Notes under the pieces: generated by a model
What the model was told of the DNA's origin: nothing
What the model saw: only the letters and a program-made list of their open reading frames with translations
The model's database searches: none
Source of the DNA: Lachnospiraceae bacterium
GTDB lineage: Bacteria > Bacillota > Clostridia > Lachnospirales > Lachnospiraceae
DNA length: 43,661 nt
Assembly: GCA_014799465.1 (NCBI GenBank)
Contig: JAAVHZ010000018.1
Location: forward strand, 1 to 43,661
Reading direction: 5' to 3'
Part shown: piece by piece, positions 24,320 to 31,551 of the stretch
Layout of the letters: every line of letters starts with the position of its first letter
How positions within the stretch are numbered: position 1 is the stretch's first letter
Translations under genes and position numbers: made by a program

Positions 24320-25129
24320 ATGATTAGATTACAGGATAGAAAAGTTGATATAAATCATTTTCCTGATGGGACTTTGTTGATTAAGGATGCAGTAAAGGGC
24401 GTGGAGAAGGGAGAAGAGATAATTGTTAAATGGAATTATGAAAGTAATGAGGAGCTTGTTGCATTGTATTTTCTTACAAAGCATATAAAGTCTTTAGGAT
24501 ATGAAAATGTAGTACTTGATATGCCGTATATTCCCAATGCAAGACAGGACAGGGTAAAATGTGAAGAGGATGTATTTACGCTTAAATATTTTGCCCAGAT
24601 GATTAACAGCCTTGGTTATACAGAAGTCAGGGTGCTTGATGCACATTCCAATGTAAGTCTTGCACTTATAGACAGGATTAAGAATATAACACCTGTTTCT
24701 TATATTAGCAAGGTTATAAATCAGATTGAAAATAGCAGAGGAAAAAAGCCGCTGATGTTTTATCCGGATGAGGGAGCAGGAAAAAGATATTCAGGCATGA
24801 TAGATTTGCCATACTGCTTTGGAATCAAAAAAAGAGACTGGGAAAGCGGAATTATAAAAGGATTAGATGTATCGGGAGAGACAGATTCTATAAATAGAAA
24901 CGACATCTTGATAGCAGATGATATATGTTCGTATGGAGGGACATTTCTATTCTCAGCAGCAAAGCTTAAGGAATTGGGAGCACAAAACATATATTTATTT
25001 GTAAGCCATTGTGAAGCATCAATACTGGATGGAAAGCTGCCTGATAGTGGGTTGATAACAAGAATCTATACAACGGACAGCATATTTAATAAGGAACATG
25101 AAATAATAGAAGTTATTGGAAAGGCGTGA
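24320..25129 (+). CDS. Divergent PRPP-synthetase-like protein (Adps candidate)
   Basis: The 269-aa protein is a shortened member of the ribose-phosphate pyrophosphokinase family (usual length about 315). It keeps FPDGT (FSDGE in Prs), YIPNARQDR (YxxYARQDR), LDAHS (LDLHA) and YPDEGAGKRYS (SPDxGG). The loop that holds the 5'-phosphate of ribose-5-phosphate, DDIIDTAGT in Bacillus Prs, is DDICSYGGT here, and the catalytic flap is shortened to KKRDWESG. It is fused by tight spacing to a NadV-like gene. That pair is known from phages, where it can be Adps + Namat (NARP1: ADP-ribose to ADP-ribose pyrophosphate, then NAD+). It could instead supply PRPP to NadV. Confidence 0.8.
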   Translation: MIRLQDRKVDINHFPDGTLLIKDAVKGVEKGEEIIVKWNYESNEELVALYFLTKHIKSLGYENVVLDMPYIPNARQDRVKCEEDVFTLKYFAQMINSLGYTEVRVLDAHSNVSLALIDRIKNITPVSYISKVINQIENSRGKKPLMFYPDEGAGKRYSGMIDLPYCFGIKKRDWESGIIKGLDVSGETDSINRNDILIADDICSYGGTFLFSAAKLKELGAQNIYLFVSHCEASILDGKLPDSGLITRIYTTDSIFNKEHEIIEVIGKA

Positions 25130-25134
25130 TAAAT

Positions 25135-26607
25135 ATGAAAAAAACAAATCCTATGTTATTAATTGATTTTTACAAAGCAGTACACTCAGATATGCTGCCG
25201 GAAAAAATAGAAAAGTCGGTATCATATTTTACGCCAAGAATGAGCAGAGTAAAAATGTGGGATGAAGTTGTTATGTTTGGGCTTCAGGCATTTATAAAGA
25301 CATATCTGATTGAGTATTTTAATGAGGAGTTTTTTGATAAGCCGGTAGAAGAAGTTGTGGGAGAATATGAAAGAATATTAAATGCAGCACTTGGGAAAAA
25401 TGCATTTAGCAGCAGTAAGATTAAAAAACTGCATAATCTTGGATATCTGCCTATAGAAATAAAAGCACTGTCTGAAGGAACAAAGGTACCGATGCATGTC
25501 CCTATGTTTGAGATAAGCAATACACATAGTGATTTTGCATGGCTTCCACAGGCACTTGAATCACTTATAAGTGCTGAAATGTGGCATCCTATGCTTAGTG
25601 CTACTGTAGGAGTTACTTACAGGAATATTGTAAATAAATATTATGAACTCTCTGTAGATGATAATGTACCAAGAGAAAGGGCATTGGGAGATTTTTCATT
25701 CAGAGGTCAGGAATGCCTGCAGTCAGCAGTGAAGTCAAGTGCAGGATGGTGTCTGTCATTTCTAAATACTGCCACTGTTCCGGTTATAACATTTTTGGAG
25801 GAAATGTATAATTGTGATTGTACAAAAGAACCGGTAGCATTAGGAGCGGTAAGTACCGAACATTCAGTAATGTGCAGTAATTATGCAGTAGATGGTGATG
25901 AGATTACACTGCTTAAAAGACTGCTGACGGAAGTATATCCTGATACAAGTTTTTCAGCAGTATTGGATTCTTATGATTATTGGAATGTAATAGATAATGT
26001 GATACCAGTACTTAAAAAGGAAATACTTGCCCATAACGGCTGTATGCTTATGAGGGGCGACAGTGGTGACTGTGTGGAAGTGGTCACAAAAACTGTATTT
26101 AAACTATGGAATATATTTGGAGGTACTGTTAATTCTAAAGGGTATAAGGTGCTTGACCCTCATGTAAAGGCAATATACGGTGACAGCATAACAGTACAAA
26201 GATGTGAGGAAATATATAAGATATTAGTGGAAAACGGATTTGCCTGCAATAATGTATCGTTGGGGGTTGGAAGTTTCAGTATGCAGTGCATTGAAGAAGA
26301 GGGAATTCTTAAGCCTTTTACAAGGGATACATTCAGTTCATGCATTAAGGCAACCTATTGTGAGGTTGATGGTAAACCGATTCCTATATTTAAAAATCCT
26401 AAAGATGGCGGATTTAAAAAGAGTCAGAAAGGCCTGTGCTTTGTATATATGAATAGTAATGGCAGTATAACTTTTAAGGATGGATATACAGGCGAAGATA
26501 TTCCAAAAGATAATAATCTGCTTGAAACAGTATTTATAAATGGTAAAATAGTAAAGGAACAGTCACTTTCAGAAATCAGAGACAGACTTTGGAATAATAA
26601 AGATTAG
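25135..26607 (+). CDS. nadV: NadV/NAMPT-like nicotinamide transferase (Namat candidate)
   Basis: This is a 490-aa protein of the nicotinamide phosphoribosyltransferase family. Hallmarks are NPMLLIDFYKAVHSDMLP at the start, GDFSFRGQECLQSA, STEHSVMC, RGDSGD near residue 303, NSKGYKVLDPHVKAIYGDSI near 330 and SLGVGSFSMQ. NAMPT joins nicotinamide and PRPP to NMN; the related phage Namat joins nicotinamide to ADP-ribose pyrophosphate to make NAD+ directly. Both are annotated NadV. The start is ATG 25135 after GGAAAGG; GTG 25126 overlaps the previous gene. No NMN adenylyltransferase gene is in this operon, so an NMN product would need an enzyme encoded elsewhere. Confidence 0.9.
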   Translation: MKKTNPMLLIDFYKAVHSDMLPEKIEKSVSYFTPRMSRVKMWDEVVMFGLQAFIKTYLIEYFNEEFFDKPVEEVVGEYERILNAALGKNAFSSSKIKKLHNLGYLPIEIKALSEGTKVPMHVPMFEISNTHSDFAWLPQALESLISAEMWHPMLSATVGVTYRNIVNKYYELSVDDNVPRERALGDFSFRGQECLQSAVKSSAGWCLSFLNTATVPVITFLEEMYNCDCTKEPVALGAVSTEHSVMCSNYAVDGDEITLLKRLLTEVYPDTSFSAVLDSYDYWNVIDNVIPVLKKEILAHNGCMLMRGDSGDCVEVVTKTVFKLWNIFGGTVNSKGYKVLDPHVKAIYGDSITVQRCEEIYKILVENGFACNNVSLGVGSFSMQCIEEEGILKPFTRDTFSSCIKATYCEVDGKPIPIFKNPKDGGFKKSQKGLCFVYMNSNGSITFKDGYTGEDIPKDNNLLETVFINGKIVKEQSLSEIRDRLWNNKD

Positions 26608-26637
26608 CATAAACTTGTTAAAGAATGGAGAAATATT

Positions 26638-28572
26638 ATGGAGAATCTACTTAGAGCAGCAGCATTTTCACCACGGGTTCATATAGGCAATGTGGAAAAG
26701 AACTGTGATGAAATAGAGAAATTTTATAAAGAAAACTGCTATAATGCAGATATAATCGTCACCCCTGAATTATCACTGACCGGATATACTTGTGGGGATT
26801 TATTTGGCAACAGGCATTTAATTGATAATGCATTAAAAGGATTGCTCAAGTTATCAGAGATGACTGCCGGATATGGAATAAAGGGTGCAGCACTTGTGGT
26901 AGGATTGCCATTTGAAAAGTCAGGAGAATTATTTAACTGTGGTGCATTTATACAAAATGGTGAGGTGCTGGCGGTAATTCCAAAGACATATCTTCCAAAC
27001 TATAGTGAGTTCTATGAGAAAAGATGGTTTTCGGGAAGAAGATATGACGGTGACTATATAGATATAGGCGATAAAAAGAGAACATTCTTTGGAAATAATG
27101 CCATTATAGAATTGAACAGTGAATCAAATAAAGTTAAAATAGGAATAGAAATATGCGAGGATGCATGGACACCGGTATCACCCGGAAGGCTGCTTTCTTT
27201 AAATGGTGCTGAAATTATATTAAATCTGTCTGCATCAAATGAAGTGATTGGTAAAGAGCAGTTCAGGAGAAATCTGATTGGAGGTATTACTTCAAGCTGT
27301 ATATGCGGATATGTATATACCTCGGCAGGAAGATATGAATCTACTTCAGATATTGTATTCGGCGGTCATAACCTGATGTATGAGAATGGAAAAATGATTG
27401 CAGAATCAAAGCCGTTTGATGATGGTGTAATTATAAAAGATTTTAATCTTACAAAGATAAGACATGACAGAATTGCCAATAAATCATTTTCAGACTGTAA
27501 AGCAGACTGTTTAAGAGAATATGCTTCAATCTGCTGGAATAAGCAATTAATTGAAAAGGATGAGATTAAGCAGAGAATACCAATGACGCCGTTTGTACCG
27601 TCATATAATAAATTAGAGAGAAGCCTGTCCATATTTAATATGCAGGTGGCCGGGCTGCAGAGAAGGATTGAGACTACAGGCAGTAAATGTATAGTTGTGG
27701 GAGTATCGGGGGGACTGGATTCTACGCTTGCACTATTAGTATCTGCACAGGCAGTAAAAAATCTTAATCTGCCGTCATCTACTGTTCTTGGAATTACAAT
27801 GCCCGGATTTGGTACAACAGACAGAACAGCCGGAAATGCAAGGGAGCTGATGAAAATACTTGGATGTGATATAAGGGAGATAAGTATTGTTGATTCTGTA
27901 AGACAGCATTTTAAAGATATAGGGCAGGACGAAAGTGTTAAAGATATCACATATGAAAACTGTCAGGCAAGGGAACGTACCCAGATACTTATGGATGTGG
28001 CGAATAAAGAGGGTGGATTTGTTATTGGAACGGGCGATTTGTCTGAACTTGCCCTTGGATGGTGTACCTACAATGGTGATCATATGAGCATGTATGCGGT
28101 AAATACGAGTATTCCTAAAACATTGGTAAGGACACTGGTAGATGAGGTAGGACATTATCTTGGAAGAAACGGGTTTGAGGGAATAGAGCCGATAATCGAG
28201 GATATTATAGATACTCCTGTAAGCCCTGAACTGCTGCCGCCAAATGAAGATGGTACAATAGCACAAAAAACAGAAGATACGGTAGGTTCTTATGTTCTTC
28301 ATGACTTTTTCATGTATTATACGTTAAGATATGGAATGACACCGAAGGAAATATATGAGCAATGCAGGAATGCGGTCAGACAAAGTGAAGAGTATAAGTT
28401 CAGTGATGAAGAGATTGCAAAATGGCTGAAGGTATTTTATACAAGATTTTTCAGGCAGCAGTTTAAGCGTAATTGTATGCCTGACGGAGTAAAGGTGGGT
28501 ACTGTTTCAGTAAGCCCAAGAGGAGATTTGAGGCTTCCTTCAGAGGTGGAATTTGAACAGTTCCTGCTATAA
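26638..28572 (+). CDS. nadE: Glutamine-dependent NAD+ synthetase
   Basis: It amidates nicotinate adenine dinucleotide to NAD+, using ammonia tunnelled from glutamine. The 644-aa protein has an N-terminal nitrilase-type glutaminase domain with the E-K-C triad (TPELSLTGYTCGD, IPKTYLPNYSEFYEKR, IGIEICEDAW). It has a C-terminal synthetase domain with the P-loop VGVSGGLDSTLAL near residue 357 and GTGDLSELALGWCTYNGDHMS. It has the full length of the glutamine-dependent class. It fits the deamidating route from PncA and lies 30 bases after nadV. Confidence 0.95.
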   Translation: MENLLRAAAFSPRVHIGNVEKNCDEIEKFYKENCYNADIIVTPELSLTGYTCGDLFGNRHLIDNALKGLLKLSEMTAGYGIKGAALVVGLPFEKSGELFNCGAFIQNGEVLAVIPKTYLPNYSEFYEKRWFSGRRYDGDYIDIGDKKRTFFGNNAIIELNSESNKVKIGIEICEDAWTPVSPGRLLSLNGAEIILNLSASNEVIGKEQFRRNLIGGITSSCICGYVYTSAGRYESTSDIVFGGHNLMYENGKMIAESKPFDDGVIIKDFNLTKIRHDRIANKSFSDCKADCLREYASICWNKQLIEKDEIKQRIPMTPFVPSYNKLERSLSIFNMQVAGLQRRIETTGSKCIVVGVSGGLDSTLALLVSAQAVKNLNLPSSTVLGITMPGFGTTDRTAGNARELMKILGCDIREISIVDSVRQHFKDIGQDESVKDITYENCQARERTQILMDVANKEGGFVIGTGDLSELALGWCTYNGDHMSMYAVNTSIPKTLVRTLVDEVGHYLGRNGFEGIEPIIEDIIDTPVSPELLPPNEDGTIAQKTEDTVGSYVLHDFFMYYTLRYGMTPKEIYEQCRNAVRQSEEYKFSDEEIAKWLKVFYTRFFRQQFKRNCMPDGVKVGTVSVSPRGDLRLPSEVEFEQFLL

Positions 28573-28595
28573 TACAAATAATAAGGAGCAGTAAA

Positions 28596-29501
28596 ATGAA
28601 CAAAGAAGAACAGGAATATCTGGCAAACTATGATATAGCAAAATACGACAGACCTTCTATTGCAGTGGATATGGCTATATTTACTATATCGGACAGTCAT
28701 TTAGATAATGCAGATTATAGAAAGCTGCCTGACAAAAGGTTAAAGCTGCTGATGATAAAACGTGGTCAGCCGCCATATAAGGATATGTGGGCACTTCCGG
28801 GAGGTTTCTGTAAAAAAGGGGAGACCGTTTATGAGGCGGCATTAAGAGAACTTAAAGAGGAAACAGCTACTGACAAAGCATATCTGGAGATGTGCAATGT
28901 ATTTAGTGAAAGTGGAAGGGATCCAAGGGGCTGGATTATTTCGCAGGCATTTATGGCATTAATAAATAGTAAAACGGTAAATGTTAAGGCAGGAGGAGAC
29001 GCATGGGAGGCCAGATGGTTTGATGTAGAACTCAAAAGAATCAGTAAGGAGCAATACGTCATAGACCAATCAGGAAATAATACAATAGAATCGGATTCAG
29101 TCTTTGAATTGAAAATGTATCATAATGATATAATTATTGGGGCTAAAATAAAGGAAAAAAGGCTGTATAGGGATTACCATGAATCGGTGGAATATGATGT
29201 GGTGGAATCTGACGGAATAGGATTTGACCATGGAAAAATTATAATATATATACTTAATAAGCTTCGTAATAAAGTAGAAACAGACGGTAAAATAGTATTT
29301 GACCTTATGCCGGAATATTTCACTCTTACTGATTTACAGAAAGCATTTGAAATTATTCTGGACAGAAAACTGCTGACAGCAAATTTCAGACGTAAAATAT
29401 CAGAATATGTAACTGAGACTGATAGAATCATTACAGGCGGAGGACATCGTCCGGCTAAAATGTTTATTCGTAATATAGATGCTTTTTATAAGAATGATTA
29501 A
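28596..29501 (+). CDS. NrtR-like Nudix plus winged-helix protein
   Basis: The 301-aa protein has an N-terminal Nudix domain with box GGFCKKGE-x7-RELKEET (about residues 68-88), where the catalytic REx2EE core is intact. It also has a C-terminal winged-helix segment with LMPEYFTLTDLQKAFEIIL, FRRKI and GGGHRPAKMF, the layout of NrtR regulators. NrtR proteins repress NAD genes and are released by ADP-ribose; some keep ADP-ribose pyrophosphatase activity. The last position of the Nudix box has T where G is usual. The gene starts 23 bases after nadE. It is the best candidate repressor for the operon palindrome. A purely enzymatic role on ADP-ribose is also possible. Confidence 0.85.
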   Translation: MNKEEQEYLANYDIAKYDRPSIAVDMAIFTISDSHLDNADYRKLPDKRLKLLMIKRGQPPYKDMWALPGGFCKKGETVYEAALRELKEETATDKAYLEMCNVFSESGRDPRGWIISQAFMALINSKTVNVKAGGDAWEARWFDVELKRISKEQYVIDQSGNNTIESDSVFELKMYHNDIIIGAKIKEKRLYRDYHESVEYDVVESDGIGFDHGKIIIYILNKLRNKVETDGKIVFDLMPEYFTLTDLQKAFEIILDRKLLTANFRRKISEYVTETDRIITGGGHRPAKMFIRNIDAFYKND

Positions 29502-29522
29502 AAACACAGAGGAGTACAAAAA

Positions 29523-30209
29523 GTGTATAAAATATTTGTAGTAGAAGATGATGAAGTAATTGCAGAAAGTATAGCAATGCATTTAAAAAATTGGAATTAT
29601 CAGGTGGAATGTGCAGTTAATTTTTCTGATGTTATGTCAGAATTCGGCACATTTTCACCCCATCTGGTATTAATGGATATTAAGCTGCCTTATTATAACG
29701 GATATTATTGGTGCAGCCGCATAAGAGAAGTGTCAGAGGTGCCTGTTATATTCGTTTCATCTGCTTCTGATAATATGAATATTGTAATGGCAGTCAATAT
29801 GGGTGGAGATGATCTTATTGCAAAACCATTTGATTTGGAGGTGCTGCAGGTTAAAGTTCAGGCAATGCTTAGAAGAACTTATGATTTTAAGGAATCATCA
29901 AGTATGTTGGAGCATAATGGAGTAATACTTAATCTTTCGGATTGTACCGTTACTTATGGTGGAAGACAGCTTGAGCTTACCAAAAATGAATTCAAAATAT
30001 TGCAGATGCTTATGGAAAACAGTGACAGGGTAGTGTCAAGAGATGACATTATGGCAAGACTGTGGGAGAATGACAGTTATGTTGATGAAAACACGCTTTC
30101 AGTAAATGTGAACAGATTACGCAAGAACCTGGAGAGTATTGAGCTATACAATTTTATTACCACAAGGAAAGGGATGGGTTATCAGCTTGTACATAAAGAG
30201 AGTAAGTAA
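29523..30209 (+). CDS. OmpR-family response regulator, BceR type
   Basis: The 228-aa regulator has a receiver domain (VVEDDE, phospho-acceptor D in LVLMDIKLPYYNGYYWCSRIRE, and SSASDNMNIVMAVNMGGDDLIAKPF) and a C-terminal winged helix (LTKNEFKILQMLMEN). The PYYNGYYWC and NMGGDDLIAKPF motifs are typical of BceR/YxdJ regulators, which control antimicrobial-peptide ABC transporters. It uses a GTG start at 29523 after GAGGAG, 21 bases after the Nudix gene, and its 3' end overlaps the kinase gene. Confidence 0.92.
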   Translation: MYKIFVVEDDEVIAESIAMHLKNWNYQVECAVNFSDVMSEFGTFSPHLVLMDIKLPYYNGYYWCSRIREVSEVPVIFVSSASDNMNIVMAVNMGGDDLIAKPFDLEVLQVKVQAMLRRTYDFKESSSMLEHNGVILNLSDCTVTYGGRQLELTKNEFKILQMLMENSDRVVSRDDIMARLWENDSYVDENTLSVNVNRLRKNLESIELYNFITTRKGMGYQLVHKESK

Positions 30210-31158
30210 ATGGATTATATGTATAATGGCAGTGATGTTTATGAGCTTCATTGTCATGTATCTAAATGATGTGAGAATGGAAGATATAGGTTATGGCATA
30301 TTACTTGTAGTATTTTTATGTATAGTCATTTTCATGGCAGATTATATAAATTATTGGAAAAAGTGCAGAGAGTTATCCTATATAGCAAAGGATACAAAGA
30401 ACTGCATACATAATCTGCCTGTCGCAGAAGACGTCATTGAGCAGAATTATACAGAAATTATATTAGGTCTTTGGTATGAAATGACGAACGAGCTTAGCAG
30501 ACAGGTTGAAAGCAAGAAAGATATGATGGAGTATTATTCTGTATGGGTACATCAGATAAAGACACCAATAGCAGCAATGCACCTGCTGATTACCGATATT
30601 GATGGTGAAAATTTGAAACAAACAAAGGACTTAGAAAGACAGCTTTTTGACATAGAAGAGTATGTTGAAATGGCTCTTTCATATATGCGGATAAATTCTG
30701 ATACTACCGATTATGTAATTATTAATCAGCCTGTTGATGATATAGTGCGTGAAGCTATCCGTAAATATTCAAAGACATTTATACATAAGAAAATACATCT
30801 TAAGTATGAAGGTATTAGTAATATGGCTGTTACTGATAAAAAATGGCTTGGATTTGTGATAGGACAGTTACTGTCAAATGCATTGAAATATACTAAATCA
30901 GGCGGAAGTATAACAATATACATGGAAAATGATAAACTTGTTATAGAAGATACCGGAATAGGAATATCAAAAGAAGATATACCAAGAATATTTGAAAAGG
31001 GATATACCGGATATAATGGACATAACAACAGACATTCTTCAGGTATAGGATTATATTTATGCAAAGTGATTCTTACAAGATTGTCCCATACTATAGATAT
31101 AGAATCGGAACCGGATGTGGGAACAAAAGTAAAGATAGGACTTGTAGTGCAGGACTAA
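30187..31158 (+). CDS. BceS-type intramembrane-sensing histidine kinase
   Basis: The kinase of about 323 aa has two closely spaced membrane helices (about 8-30 and 36-55) with almost no external loop. The H box is VHQIKTPIAAM, followed by an N box (GQLLSNALKYTKSGG) and G boxes (IEDTGIGISKEDI, SSGIGLYLCK). This is the BceS layout, in which stimulus sensing is done by a partner BceAB transporter. No such transporter follows here. The frame is open from TTG 30139; TTG 30187 gives the expected MYIKRVSKW start and overlaps the regulator by 23 bases. ATG 30226 is possible but would cut the first helix. Confidence 0.88.
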   Translation: MYIKRVSKWIICIMAVMFMSFIVMYLNDVRMEDIGYGILLVVFLCIVIFMADYINYWKKCRELSYIAKDTKNCIHNLPVAEDVIEQNYTEIILGLWYEMTNELSRQVESKKDMMEYYSVWVHQIKTPIAAMHLLITDIDGENLKQTKDLERQLFDIEEYVEMALSYMRINSDTTDYVIINQPVDDIVREAIRKYSKTFIHKKIHLKYEGISNMAVTDKKWLGFVIGQLLSNALKYTKSGGSITIYMENDKLVIEDTGIGISKEDIPRIFEKGYTGYNGHNNRHSSGIGLYLCKVILTRLSHTIDIESEPDVGTKVKIGLVVQD

Positions 31159-31162
31159 TTAT

Positions 31163-31211
31163 CAGCCGCTTCCGGTGAAGATAAGTAATTAATTTGATAC
31201 GGAAGCAGCTG
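31163..31211 (+). terminator. Hairpin after the kinase gene
   Basis: CAGCCGCTTCCG pairs with CGGAAGCAGCTG (one mismatch) over a 25-base AT-rich loop, just after the kinase stop codon. There is no T-run, so its strength as a terminator is uncertain. Confidence 0.4.
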
Positions 31212-31249
31212 AATAGAAATCGTGAGTCCTGATATAATAACAGATAAAT

Positions 31250-31414
31250 TCATTTTTCTTTACATACAGACTTTTGAGCCTGTAAAGATTCAATCATATA
31301 TCCCAGTGTTGTCAGATTAGCAGAGAGTATGGCAAGTTCATTCTCATCAAGACATTCTGATAAGCGGCATGCTATAGTTGATAAGAAATAAAGATTACAG
31401 CAGTTATTTTTCAT
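31250..31414 (-). CDS. DUF6774-like mini-protein (54 aa)
   Basis: On the minus strand an ATG at 31414 follows AAAGG by 6 bases and opens 54 codons to TGA at 31250. The protein begins MKNNCCNLYFLSTIACRLSE and contains ELAILSANLTTLGYMIESL. It has a CC pair and one cysteine after a hydrophobic helix, then an amphipathic helix. This pattern (NCC... LA..L....L.D.L) is that of the small DUF6774 proteins of Lachnospiraceae. Function is unknown. It is transcribed opposite to the kinase gene that ends 91 bases away, and lies downstream of pbp on the same strand, beyond the terminator. Confidence 0.7.
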   Translation of the reverse strand: MKNNCCNLYFLSTIACRLSECLDENELAILSANLTTLGYMIESLQAQKSVCKEK

Positions 31415-31460
31415 AAAAAACCTTTATTAGTATTTATACATTATATGCAGATATAAATCA

Positions 31461-31492
31461 AAGATGAACGGAAATTAATTTCCGTTCATCTT
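31461..31492 (-). terminator. Bidirectional terminator for the class A PBP gene
   Basis: GATGAACGGAAA pairs perfectly with TTTCCGTTCATC (12 bp, TTAA loop). On the minus strand it is followed by TTTGATTTATAT, and on the plus strand by TTTTTGG. It lies 60 bases past the PBP stop codon. Confidence 0.8.
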
Positions 31493-31551
31493 TTTGGTAG
31501 TAGTATATACAGGATAAAAACAAATTATGCATAATTAAAATAATGTGGGTT

